From CAVVNP01 sp963800235 (GTDB lineage Bacteria; Actinomycetota; Acidimicrobiia; Acidimicrobiales; Iamiaceae), in NCBI GenBank assembly GCA_963800235.1, contig CAWDAD010000001.1:1054001-1118000 (forward strand): a stretch of 64,000 nt of DNA, in the 5' to 3' direction. The notes under the pieces are model-generated. The model saw nothing but the letters and a program-made list of their open reading frames with translations. It was not told where the DNA came from and ran no database searches. Below, piece by piece: positions 19,550 through 28,574 of the stretch. Both the position numbers and the translations under genes were made by a program. The first letter of the stretch is position 1. Each line of letters begins with the position of its first letter.

Positions 19550-20245
19550 TCAGTCGGGTGGGTTGTCCTGGAGCTCGGTGCGCTTGATGCCCTTGCGGAC
19601 CTCTTGGAGCAGCGCCGCGTGGAGGCCGTCCGCCGCGGACCTGAACGCCTGCCAGCGGCGGGCGAGGTCGGTCGCGTCGGCATCGAGCGCGGCGATGGCT
19701 TGATCGACCGGTTCGACCTCGGTCTTCGATCCCCCGCTCAGCACCCGCGAGAGCCCGCGGACGGCGACGGTGGACCGAGTGAGGTAGCCCAGTTCGATCT
19801 CGTGGAGGATGACGGTGGAGACGAGCGTCAGCGCGGGGTGCACGGTCCGGGGGATCACCGCACAGATCACGTCGGAGATGCGTGCGCCCCGGCTGCTCGC
19901 CTGCTTGTCGGCCAGGGCCCCGGCGAGCAACGTTGACTCGAGACCGCTGGTGGCCACCGGGGTGCCCGGTTTGGCCCGGGCGCCGGAGACGGGCAAGGGG
20001 CCGAGCTTCTTCTCGTGAAACGCCGCCAGGTGGAGCGCCCCCTGCTCCCGCAGGCTCCAGAAGGCCACTGCGACCAGGTGCTCGGCGAGCGCTTCGCAGG
20101 GCACGACGGTCCCGGTGCCGAACGATCGCTGATCGAACTGTCCCGGCCGCTCTACGGGGATGAACCGGTCGGCGAACAGGTGCAGGACGATCGGGGCAGG
20201 AATCGCAGCCGCCTCGGGAACGGATGAGGCATTGGCATCGGACAC
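19550..20245 (-). CDS. Hypothetical protein
   Basis: 231 residues, soluble, without signal peptide or recognised motif. The N-terminal half contains CEALAEHLVAVAFWSLREQGALHLAAFHEKK and the C-terminal half is helical and charged, which faintly recalls GPP34-like proteins, but I would not assign the family. GTG 20245 is the first in-frame start. It lies 63 bases upstream of, and co-directional with, the LuxR-ATPase gene and is divergent from the large secreted protein, so it may be part of the same regulatory locus. Confidence 0.65.
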   Translation of the reverse strand: MSDANASSVPEAAAIPAPIVLHLFADRFIPVERPGQFDQRSFGTGTVVPCEALAEHLVAVAFWSLREQGALHLAAFHEKKLGPLPVSGARAKPGTPVATSGLESTLLAGALADKQASSRGARISDVICAVIPRTVHPALTLVSTVILHEIELGYLTRSTVAVRGLSRVLSGGSKTEVEPVDQAIAALDADATDLARRWQAFRSAADGLHAALLQEVRKGIKRTELQDNPPD

Positions 20246-20455
20246 GGGACCTCACGACGGTGCGCTCGTCGACCGGGACCTCCGCGCCGACCACGGCATC
20301 CTCCGCCCCTGCCCCGTTCGGCGCATCCGCGCTGCTACTGAGCCGGATGACCCGCGATCTCCGTAAGACCCCGGATGTGCCGCCGGAGCGTCGGTCTCAG
20401 ACTCCACCCCCGGGCAGACCTGTGCGGATGCCCGGCCTGCAGTGGAGGGGAAACC

Positions 20456-23400
20456 ATGAACAGCTCGAGGCAAACGGTTGGCAGGCGGGTCCTCGTGGCC
20501 ATCGGTGCGGTCCTGATGGTGCTGTCGGCCACCACGGTGATCGCTCCGGCTTCGGGCGCCACGAGCCCAGAGCTGGTGGCCGCCACGTCGCCGGCCGGAC
20601 GATCGTTGGCCACCGGGTTGCTGCCCGACGGCACGGTCCGCCCGACCAGCACGCCGGTCAGCTACGACGCCACTGGGTTCCACCTGGTGCGCTCGGCGAC
20701 AGGTGCCCCCGAGTTCATCGCCGACCAGGCCGGCGCCCGATCGGCGGCGGACGCCAACTGGGACGACCGGTTCGCCAGCCGGGGCACCTTCGGCAACGAG
20801 GTGACCGCGGTGGCGGTCAGCGGCTCCGACGTGTACGTGGGCGGGTACTTCACCCAAGCTGCCGGCCAGCTGGCCGGCACCTTCAACAACGTCGCCCACT
20901 GGGACGGTCGGGAGTGGTTCCCGATGGGTACCGGCACCAACGGCACGGTCAACGGCATCGCGGTGTCCGGCTCCGATGTCTACGTCGTCGGCGACTTCAC
21001 CACCGCCGGGACTGCGGCGGCCAACCACGTCGCCCATTGGAACGGCACCCAGTGGTCGGCCATGGGCACCGGCCTCGCCGACACCCTCCCGTACGGGTCA
21101 GCCGACCTCGCTGGTCGGGCGATCGCCATCTACGGCGGAAAGGTCGTGGTCACCGGCACCTTCAACACCGCTGGCGGCACCACGGCCAACAGTGTGGCGG
21201 CCTGGGACGGCAGCTCCTGGTCGGCCCTCGGCACCGGCATCCAGCAGTGCGTGGGGTGCACCGCCCAGACACCCGGCGACGGTTATGCGTTGGCGGTCTA
21301 CGGATCTCAGCTGGTCATCGGCGGGAATTTCCAGGTGGCGGGCTCGGTGTCCACCAACGGCCTCGCGGCATGGACCGGCACGACCTGGTCCTCCCTGGGA
21401 GGCGGGCTCTCGCTCGACCCCAACACCGGGCAGTACGGCCGGGTCAACGCCCTGGCCGTCAACGGATCCGACCTGTACGCGGGGGGCACGTTCACCAGCG
21501 TCGGCGGCGTCACCGACAGCCCGTCGTTGGGTCGGTGGAACGGCTCCGCCTGGTCCGCCGTGGGTGGGGGCGGTGGCGTCACCCACTTCGGCCAAGCCGG
21601 CACCGTGTCCACGCTGGCGTACTCGGGTGGCGCCCTCTACATCGGCGGCACCTTCGAGACCGCAGGCACGGTGGCGGCCACGCACCTGGCCAAGGCCACC
21701 GCCACCGCCTTTTCGACGGTTGGTGCAAACAACCTCAGTGACGACGTCGTCGCCTTGGCAGCCGACCCGTCCGGCGGCGTGCAGGTCGGCGGACCAGCGA
21801 CGGTCGATGCACTGGATGCCGAGGGCATCGCCCACTGGACCGGCACCGCATGGAACGTCTTGGGCGACGGCACCAGCTTGTTCGGCAAGGCCGGCGGGAC
21901 GATCAGCGCGGTCGCGGTGGCCGACGACGGGTCGATCTACGCCGGCGGCTCGATGGCGCAGGCCGGCAGCGCCACCGTCACCAGCCTGGCCCGTTGGAGC
22001 GGCTCGGGCTGGCAGGACGTGGGCGGGGGCGTGACGAGCTCGGGGCAGTCCGGATACGTGTACGCGGTGGTGGTCAGCGGGACCGACGTGTACGTCGGCG
22101 GATCCTTCGACACGGCCGGCGGCGTCGGCGCCTCGAACATCGCCAAGTGGGACGGCCAGCACTGGTCGGCTCTGGGTTCGGGGACCAACGGCGACGTGAC
22201 CGCGCTGGCCGTGAACGGCGGGTACCTGTACGCGGGCGGAAGCTTCTCGGCGGCGGGTACCGCCACGGTCAGCAACATCGCCCGCTACAACCTGGCGTCC
22301 CATGCGTGGTCGTCCTTGGGGACGCTCACCCTGAACAACGAGGGTCCGACCAGCAACGGCCAGGTGAACGCCATCGCGTTCTCCGGGAACGAGGTGATCC
22401 TGGGCGGCCCGATCCGAGATGTCGGCAGCCAGCACCTGGTGGTGGACGGCCTGGTCGCCTGGGACAGCACCACCAGCCCGGGCAGCGGCGAGTATGTCGG
22501 TTGGTCCAACCCTGGCCACGGCGTGCTCAACAACAACGGGAGCGGTGACTTTCCGGGATCGGTGTCGGCCCTGGTGGTCGACGGCAGCACGCTGTACGTC
22601 GGCGGGACGTTCTTGAAGGCCGGCGACGGTGTCGCCCCGGTCAACTCGGTGATCGCCAACTCGGTGGCCCGCCTCTCGCTGTCCACGAACCAGTGGTCCT
22701 CGCTGGGGAGCGGGCTGGAAGTCAGTGGAAACTCGCAGCCGACGGCAGCCGCGCTCAGCCTGGTCGGCTCGGATCTCTACGTCGGCGGAACGTTCAGCAC
22801 CGCCGGCGGGGTGACCGCCAACTCGACGGCCAAGTGGTCGACCACAGGGTCCACCTGGACCTCGCTCGGGACCGGGATCACCGACCCGGGCTGCGCCACC
22901 GTCCTCTGCAGCGGGGTGGGCAACGTGTTGGCCTTGTCCGCCGGATCCGGCCAGTTGGCGGTGGGCGGCACGTTCTCGGCTGCTGGCGGGTTGCCGGACG
23001 AGAACTTCTCCATCGACACCATCCCGGTCCCGCCCAGCCCGCCGGCGGCCCCGACCGGTGTCATGGCCACGGCGGGCAACGGCCAGGCCGTCGTCCGCTG
23101 GACGGCCCCGGTCTCCCCGGCTGTCCTCACCGCCGCGCCGGCTGGGAGCACGCCGCCAGTGACCGCCTACGCGGTGACCCCGATCGCCAACGGGGTGGCC
23201 CAGACGCCGGTGGTGTTCAACTCGACGGCCACCACCGAGACGGTGCCCGGCCTGGTGAACGGGACCGCGTACAAGTTCACGGTGGCGGCCATCAACTCGG
23301 TCGGCACCGGCCCGCAGTCGGCGGCCTCCAACGTGGTGACGCCGGTGACGGTGCCTTCCGCGCCGACCGGGGTGTCTGGCACCCCGGGCAACGGCAAGGT

Positions 23401-24277
23401 GACCCTGGGGTGGGCGGCGCCGGCCAACGGTGGTTCGCCGATCACCAGCTACGTGGTCACGACCTACAAGGCTGGCGTGTCGCAGGGGACCGTCGGGGTG
23501 GCGGCGCCGTCGACCTCGACGACGCTGAGCGGGTTGGCCAACGGCACGGCCTACACGTTCAAGGTGGCGGCGGTGAGCACGGTCGGGACCGGTCCGCAGT
23601 CGGCCGCATCGGCGCCAGTGACCCCGTCGGGTCCCACGAATACGGCCGATCAGAGTTTCGTGATCGCCGCGTACAGCGACTTCTTGAACCGTGCGCCGAC
23701 GGCGTCGGAGCTGTCGGTAACGGCCGGCGCGCTGGATGGGGGCACCACGAGCCGCTCGGCGGTGGTGACGGGTCTGGCGACGTCGCCGGAGTGGGTGTCG
23801 GCGATCGTGAACAAGCTGTACGTCGACACGCTGGGCCGGGTCGGTGACCCTGGCGGCGTGGCCTACTGGTCGCACCAGATCAGCTCAGGGGCGATGTCGG
23901 TGGCGACGGTGGCGGCGAACTTCTACGCCAGTCCCGAGTACTACGACGGCTTCGGAGGCGGCACCGACTCTGTCTGGATCACCGACCTCTACCACAAGGT
24001 CCTGCTGCGGAACCCGGACCCGGGTGGTCTCAACTACTGGGTCGGGCAGGTCGCAGCGACGAACCGGGTCTCGGTCGGGATCCGCTTCTACCAGTCCGCC
24101 GAGTCGGCGCACACCCGGGTCAAGGCGCTCTTCGAGAGCCTGCTGAAGCGTGAGCCCGACCAGGGTGGCTGGGACTACTGGGCCGGTCGGGTCGTCGCCG
24201 ACGGTGACATCGCCCTGGCCGAGAACCTGGCCTCGAGCCCGGAGTACTTCACCACCGCCCGCACCCGCTTCCCCTGA
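20456..24277 (+). CDS. Large secreted protein: propeller-like repeats, two FN3 domains, three DUF4214 repeats
   Basis: 1273 residues. A Sec signal peptide ends near residue 42 (VIAPASGA). Residues 90-855 hold about 14 repeats built around VxGSDVYVGGxFT, ANxVAxW and WSALGTG, the pattern of Rax2/WD-like beta-propeller surface proteins. FN3 domains follow at about 862-965 and 966-1058. From about 1066 there are three DUF4214 units (LGRVGDPGGVAYW, LLRNPDPGGLNYW, LLKREPDQGGWDYW). ATG 20456 follows GGAGGGG. It is likely an extracellular adhesion or surface-layer-associated protein. DUF4214 is found in exported, often S-layer or RTX-related, proteins; its exact role is unknown. Confidence 0.85.
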   Translation: MNSSRQTVGRRVLVAIGAVLMVLSATTVIAPASGATSPELVAATSPAGRSLATGLLPDGTVRPTSTPVSYDATGFHLVRSATGAPEFIADQAGARSAADANWDDRFASRGTFGNEVTAVAVSGSDVYVGGYFTQAAGQLAGTFNNVAHWDGREWFPMGTGTNGTVNGIAVSGSDVYVVGDFTTAGTAAANHVAHWNGTQWSAMGTGLADTLPYGSADLAGRAIAIYGGKVVVTGTFNTAGGTTANSVAAWDGSSWSALGTGIQQCVGCTAQTPGDGYALAVYGSQLVIGGNFQVAGSVSTNGLAAWTGTTWSSLGGGLSLDPNTGQYGRVNALAVNGSDLYAGGTFTSVGGVTDSPSLGRWNGSAWSAVGGGGGVTHFGQAGTVSTLAYSGGALYIGGTFETAGTVAATHLAKATATAFSTVGANNLSDDVVALAADPSGGVQVGGPATVDALDAEGIAHWTGTAWNVLGDGTSLFGKAGGTISAVAVADDGSIYAGGSMAQAGSATVTSLARWSGSGWQDVGGGVTSSGQSGYVYAVVVSGTDVYVGGSFDTAGGVGASNIAKWDGQHWSALGSGTNGDVTALAVNGGYLYAGGSFSAAGTATVSNIARYNLASHAWSSLGTLTLNNEGPTSNGQVNAIAFSGNEVILGGPIRDVGSQHLVVDGLVAWDSTTSPGSGEYVGWSNPGHGVLNNNGSGDFPGSVSALVVDGSTLYVGGTFLKAGDGVAPVNSVIANSVARLSLSTNQWSSLGSGLEVSGNSQPTAAALSLVGSDLYVGGTFSTAGGVTANSTAKWSTTGSTWTSLGTGITDPGCATVLCSGVGNVLALSAGSGQLAVGGTFSAAGGLPDENFSIDTIPVPPSPPAAPTGVMATAGNGQAVVRWTAPVSPAVLTAAPAGSTPPVTAYAVTPIANGVAQTPVVFNSTATTETVPGLVNGTAYKFTVAAINSVGTGPQSAASNVVTPVTVPSAPTGVSGTPGNGKVTLGWAAPANGGSPITSYVVTTYKAGVSQGTVGVAAPSTSTTLSGLANGTAYTFKVAAVSTVGTGPQSAASAPVTPSGPTNTADQSFVIAAYSDFLNRAPTASELSVTAGALDGGTTSRSAVVTGLATSPEWVSAIVNKLYVDTLGRVGDPGGVAYWSHQISSGAMSVATVAANFYASPEYYDGFGGGTDSVWITDLYHKVLLRNPDPGGLNYWVGQVAATNRVSVGIRFYQSAESAHTRVKALFESLLKREPDQGGWDYWAGRVVADGDIALAENLASSPEYFTTARTRFP

Positions 24278-24291
24278 CCCTGGAGACAGCA

Positions 24292-24504
24292 GTGTCCCCC
24301 AGCAGCGTGAAGCCCGACATCGACAAGCTGGTCGTGGCGGGTGAGAAGACCAATGCCAAGGCCCAGAGCGCCACGTCCAAGAGTGAATTGGCCTCCGGCT
24401 TCGGCAAGGATGCGCAGGCCGCCAGTGATCGCGTCGACCTCTACTCCAAGAAGAACTGCAACATCACCTCTAGCGACGACACCGGCTCGGTGTTCAGCTC
24501 CTGA
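24292..24504 (+). CDS. Small hypothetical protein downstream of the DUF4214 gene
   Basis: 70 residues from GTG 24292, 14 bases after the secreted protein's stop, with GGAG upstream. The sequence is a charged amphipathic helix rich in Lys, Ala and Ser with one Cys near the end (KKNCNIT). It has no signal peptide. It resembles the C-terminal part of a longer secreted protein and could be a truncated remnant; otherwise it is a co-transcribed small partner. Confidence 0.45.
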   Translation: MSPSSVKPDIDKLVVAGEKTNAKAQSATSKSELASGFGKDAQAASDRVDLYSKKNCNITSSDDTGSVFSS

Positions 24505-24702
24505 CCTCGCCGTCCCAGTTCCAGGCGCCGACCCAGGCGGCGCTTGGCCGTTGGCCTCCGGCTCGACGAGATCTGCAGCTGCAGGTTGCTCAGCACACCG
24601 GGCAACTACGCAGTCCCTCGCTCAACCGCCGTGACGTTGCGGGCCGCCTGCTGCCACTTCCCGCCCGCCTCAAGAAATCGCTGTGACCTGGGCGTTCGCC
24701 AG

Positions 24703-24774
24703 TGCGCCCCCCGGGATTCGAACCCGGAACCTGCGGATTAAGAGTCCGTTGCTCTGCCGTTGAGCTAGAGGCGC
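24703..24774 (-). tRNA. tRNA-Lys (anticodon CTT)
   Basis: A 72-nt cloverleaf with a 7-bp acceptor stem (GCGCCTC/GGGGCGC), GCTC/GAGC D stem, anticodon loop CTCTTAA giving CUU, and T arm CCGGG-TTCGAAT-CCCGG. The outermost anticodon-stem pair is an A-C mismatch. CCA is not encoded. Confidence 0.95.
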
Positions 24775-24832
24775 CCGGGGACCTTACCGGACCCCGGGCG
24801 TCGCTCCGCCAACCCGTCGAGCAGGGCAGAAG

Positions 24833-25639
24833 TCAGCGGTAGCGCAGGGCGATGGCCGCCTCGGGGCTGTCGTTGGAGAAGGTCAGGCTCTCCTCGAGGT
24901 ACAGCTCCACCGAGTCGGCGTCGTGGCTGCGGTAGCCGATGGCGAAGTCCTGGCCGACGGTGAGGCGGAAGTCGCCGCCCCGCATCGACAGCACCAGCGA
25001 CCCGTCCATCCCGGGCGCCCAGACCACCGGACCGCTGGTGATCAGCTTCAGGTGCTCCATGACCGGCATGCCGCCCTTCTCGGACGTCTCGATCACGCCG
25101 GTGTAGCAGCGGGGCCCGAGCGCCAGGCCGTAGGGCCCGTCGACGCCGGCCGCCCGCAGGGTGCCGACGGCGTGGGCGACGAGCGACGGGAAGTCGCCGT
25201 AGTCGTCGCCCGAGATGCTGATCGCCTCGTGCTCGCTGCCGGCGGCCATGCCGCAGATGTTGTGCTCGGGTGCGCCCTCGAACAGCAGCTTGTCCTCGGC
25301 GATGGCGATGTGGCGGGCCGCCTGCACCAGCGGCTCGAGGTCGGCGTCGGTGGCGCCTCGGTCGACCGCGTCGATCTCGTGGCGGCTCAGCTTGAAGTCG
25401 GCCCGCAGCTCGACCATCGGCCGCACGCTGCGGACCGCGGCCTCGACGCCCTCCGCCGGTGGGTCGATCCGGTCGATGCGGCCGGTGCTGACGCACGCCG
25501 CCGTCCAGCCCTTCGGCCCCTCGAACTCGACCAGGCGGCGGCCGGCCAGGTAGTTGGCCAGCGAGTCGTTGGCCTCGTCCTGGATCTCCTCCCAGGCCGA
25601 CTCGAAGATGGGAGCCAGGTCCCGTCGCAGGTGGTTCAC
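24833..25639 (-). CDS. Encapsulin shell protein, family 1
   Basis: 268 residues. An HK97-fold protein that assembles into a hollow protein nanocompartment. The N-terminus NHLRRDLAPIFESAWEEIQDEA and the later RFVEFEGP-like, DRGATDADLEPLVQAARHIA and LITSGPVVWAPG segments are characteristic of family 1 encapsulins. The GTG start overlaps the stop of the ferritin-like cargo gene by 4 bases, so shell and cargo are translationally coupled. The frame is open further upstream, inside the cargo gene, which is not native. It most likely stores iron as a mineral core. Confidence 0.95.
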   Translation of the reverse strand: MNHLRRDLAPIFESAWEEIQDEANDSLANYLAGRRLVEFEGPKGWTAACVSTGRIDRIDPPAEGVEAAVRSVRPMVELRADFKLSRHEIDAVDRGATDADLEPLVQAARHIAIAEDKLLFEGAPEHNICGMAAGSEHEAISISGDDYGDFPSLVAHAVGTLRAAGVDGPYGLALGPRCYTGVIETSEKGGMPVMEHLKLITSGPVVWAPGMDGSLVLSMRGGDFRLTVGQDFAIGYRSHDADSVELYLEESLTFSNDSPEAAIALRYR

Positions 25640-26034
25640 AGGTTCGTTCCTCCTCGGAGCGATCCGATCGAGAGCGTGCCCGCCGATCCGCCGGAGCCCG
25701 GTCCGGACCCGCCGGCGCCGTCGTCGCCGCGCTCGGCCTCGTCCTCGACCTCGGTGATCTTGCGGCCGTCGGTGAACAGGTACGTGCGCAGGTGCTCGTC
25801 GAGCTTGGCGTCGCGCCGGCGCAGCCACTCGAGGACCATGGCGGCGTGCTCCTTCTCCTCGTCGCGGTTGTGGGCGAGGATGTCGGCCAGGGCCGGATCG
25901 GTGCACGCCTCGACCCGCTGGTCGTACCAGTCGATCGCCTCCAGCTCCTCCATCAGGGAGGAGATGGCCCGGTGGCGGTCCTTCGTCTCGGCGGACAGCT
26001 TCGATTCGTCTTCGTGGTAGCCCTCGGAGGACAT
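25636..26034 (-). CDS. Encapsulated ferritin-like protein with encapsulin targeting peptide
   Basis: 132 residues. A ferroxidase that oxidises Fe(II) inside the encapsulin shell. The ferritin-like helices carry the expected E30, E32, W36 and E60-x-x-H63 residues, two positions offset from the Rhodospirillum EncFtn numbering as I recall it. After an acidic Gly/Ser-rich linker the C-terminus holds TLSIGSLRG, the standard cargo-loading peptide of family 1 encapsulins. ATG 26034 is chosen with MSSEGYHE as N-terminus; a GTG four codons upstream is possible. It is the first gene of the two-gene operon. Confidence 0.95.
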   Translation of the reverse strand: MSSEGYHEDESKLSAETKDRHRAISSLMEELEAIDWYDQRVEACTDPALADILAHNRDEEKEHAAMVLEWLRRRDAKLDEHLRTYLFTDGRKITEVEDEAERGDDGAGGSGPGSGGSAGTLSIGSLRGGTNL

Positions 26035-26114
26035 GCGGTGGCGCACCTCATCTGGTCAACGGCTCGGCCCGCCGACCTTATGCGGCAAGGGCGCCGGCAC
26101 CGCCCCCCGAGGGG

Positions 26115-28370
26115 TCAGGTGTCGGCGGCGGCGACCCGGTAGAGGGTCCCGCCGGCACCACCGCCGTAGTCGCTGCTCGGCACCTGGGTGCCGTGGGTGC
26201 TCGCCCACGACGAGATGGTCGCACCGGTGCGCGCCCCACCGCGGGGGCCGCCCCCACCCGGGCCTCTGCCGGCGAACCCGCCGGCACCGGGGCCGGCGAA
26301 GCCACCACCTCCGCCCGGACCACCCGGGCCGCCGAAGCCACCGCCACCTCCGCCCGGACCGCCCGGACCGCCCGGACCGGTGAAGCCACCCCCGCCGGGA
26401 CCGTCCCCGCCGACGAGCACGTAGCGGACCTCGCCCTTGCGGACCATGGCGATGAACTGGTCGAGGGTGGGCGCAGGGTCGCCGCCGTTGAACCCGCCGA
26501 CCGTGATCACCGGCTTGCCGCTCTCGATGATGATCGGCGCCGAGCTCTGCGAGCCGAACGCCGCCACCAGGTACCTCGCCGAGCCCTGGTGGGCCTCGAG
26601 GTACGACACCAGGCCGCTGGTCCCCGAGCCGGCGGTCCAGCCGGCGGCGCCGCGACCCGGCCCGCCGCCGAACCCGCCGCGCCGCCCGCCAGCGCCACCG
26701 AACCCAGCCGGTCCCCCGGCGCCGCTCGACGGCCCGGCCGCCACCAGCGGTCCGGACGCCGCGCTGCGGACCGTGGTCACCGCGTAGGCGGCGGGACCGG
26801 CCAGCACCGACGCCGCCCCGATGGTCGCCGCCACCGCCACGATGGCCCGCTGCCGGAGCCGGCCGCCGAGCCACAGGCCGACCGCGGCGACCGCCGCCCC
26901 GAGCACCACCAGCACGGTGAGGGCCCGGTGGTAGTCCGGCGTGCGGTCGAGCAGCGCGGCGGACCAGGCCGCCGTGCCGACCAGCCCGACGCCGAGAGCG
27001 ACCACCGCGAGCATGTCGGTGCGTCCCCGTCGCCACAGCGCCACCCCGCCGGCGCCGGTCAGGGCGGCCAGCGCCGGGGCCAGCTGCACCGTGTAGTACG
27101 GGTGGAAGATCCCCGACGACAGGCTGAACACGGCGATGCAGGTGAGCGCCCAGCCGCCCCAGAGCAGCCACCCGGCCCGCTCCCGGTCGCCCCGGGGCCG
27201 CCGCAGGGTCAGCACCAGGCCGGCGACCAGCGCCACCGCGGCCGCCGGGATCAGCCACGAGACCTGACCGCCGATGGCACTGTTGAACATCCGGCCGATC
27301 CCGGAGGCACCGCCGAAGCCGTTCCCGCCCGGACCCGCGCCCCCGCCACCGGCCGCCCCCGCCGGGCCTCCGCCGCCACCCGGGCCGCTCGACCCGAACA
27401 GCCGGGAGAGGCCGTTGTACCCGGTGATCAGGCTGACGATCGAGTTGTCCTGCGTGCTGCCGATGTAGGGCCTCGACGACGCCGGCCACACCGCCACCAC
27501 CACGACCCACCAGCCGGCGGCCACCACCAGCGAGCCGAGCGCGGCGGTGAGCTGCAGCAGGCGACGGCCCAACCCCCCCGGTCCGGCCAGGGCGTACACC
27601 AGCACGAAGGCCGGGAGCACGAGCGCCGCCTGCAGCATCTTGGTGTCGAAGCCCAACCCGACCAGCACCGCAGACAGGACCAGCCAGCGGGTCCGCCCGG
27701 TCTCCACCGCCGTCCACAGCGCCCACGCCGCCGCCAGGCAGAAGAAGGTCAGCAGCGCGTCGGGGTTGTTGTACCGGAACATCAGCACCGCCACCGGCGT
27801 CAGCGCGAAGGCGATCGACGCCAGGTGGGCGGCCACGTCGCCCATCCACCGCCGCACCATCCGGTGCAGGATCAGCACCGACCCGACGCCGGCGGCCACG
27901 TCGGGCAAGAGCATGCTCCAGGTGCTGTAGCCGAACACCCGGGCCGAGAGCCCCATGATCCAGTAGGCCGCCGGCGGCTTGTCGACGGTGATGAAGCTGC
28001 CGGGGTCGATGGCGCCGAAGAACCAGGCCTTCCAGCTCACCGAGCCGCTCTTCACCGCCGCGGCGTAGTACGAGTTCCCCGCCCCCACCGCGGCCAGGTT
28101 CCAGCAGTACAGGACGGCGGTGCCGGCGGCGATGGCCAGCGTGATCCAGCCGGACCGGGTGGTCGGCCGCCACCACGTGCCCTCGAACAGCCGCCGGTCG
28201 GCCGGCCGACCCGGTTCGCCCGATCCGCCCGCCCCGGCGGCGCGCTCGTCCGCACGGCCGTCGGCGGTGGACGGCACCGCGCCGGGCGCGTCGGTCGAGC
28301 GGCCCGGGTGGTCGTCGGGGAGGGCGACGACCGACGGCGAGGGCTGGTCGATGGTCTCGGCGGGAGCCAT
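26115..28370 (-). CDS. GT39-type (ArnT/PMT-like) membrane glycosyltransferase
   Basis: 751 residues, about 11-12 predicted membrane helices. GT-C enzymes of this type transfer a sugar from a polyprenyl phosphate carrier to an outward-facing acceptor. The family segments ITVDKPPAAYWIMGLSAR and MFRYNNPDALL are present, as are long glycine-rich loops at about residues 330-355 and in the extracellular C-terminal domain. It is the intact paralogue of the frameshifted gene at 1174-3337. ATG 28370 is the first ATG after an acidic leader. It is divergent from the GT-C-like gene at 28575, and the two may share a promoter region of about 200 bases. Confidence 0.9.
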   Translation of the reverse strand: MAPAETIDQPSPSVVALPDDHPGRSTDAPGAVPSTADGRADERAAGAGGSGEPGRPADRRLFEGTWWRPTTRSGWITLAIAAGTAVLYCWNLAAVGAGNSYYAAAVKSGSVSWKAWFFGAIDPGSFITVDKPPAAYWIMGLSARVFGYSTWSMLLPDVAAGVGSVLILHRMVRRWMGDVAAHLASIAFALTPVAVLMFRYNNPDALLTFFCLAAAWALWTAVETGRTRWLVLSAVLVGLGFDTKMLQAALVLPAFVLVYALAGPGGLGRRLLQLTAALGSLVVAAGWWVVVVAVWPASSRPYIGSTQDNSIVSLITGYNGLSRLFGSSGPGGGGGPAGAAGGGGAGPGGNGFGGASGIGRMFNSAIGGQVSWLIPAAAVALVAGLVLTLRRPRGDRERAGWLLWGGWALTCIAVFSLSSGIFHPYYTVQLAPALAALTGAGGVALWRRGRTDMLAVVALGVGLVGTAAWSAALLDRTPDYHRALTVLVVLGAAVAAVGLWLGGRLRQRAIVAVAATIGAASVLAGPAAYAVTTVRSAASGPLVAAGPSSGAGGPAGFGGAGGRRGGFGGGPGRGAAGWTAGSGTSGLVSYLEAHQGSARYLVAAFGSQSSAPIIIESGKPVITVGGFNGGDPAPTLDQFIAMVRKGEVRYVLVGGDGPGGGGFTGPGGPGGPGGGGGGFGGPGGPGGGGGFAGPGAGGFAGRGPGGGGPRGGARTGATISSWASTHGTQVPSSDYGGGAGGTLYRVAAADT

Positions 28371-28574
28371 GGTGCGAGATCATCGAAGCAGAACCTGGGA
28401 ACCGGCTGGGAGCCCGCTGAGCCGGAGCGGCGAAGGTCCGCACACCGAGGACCCGGCCCCGCCCGCCGGCCGTTGCCGCGATCCGGCCGGGGTCGACCTC
28501 TAGCCTCCCAGCCGGCGGGGCGCCCGAGTCGGGGTCCAGCGGGACCCGGGAGGGCCCACGCCGCCCGATCGAGC

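Noticed and set aside
21098..23875. Minus-strand frame opposite the repeat protein
   Set aside because: Regular spacing merely mirrors the repeats of the real secreted protein on the plus strand.
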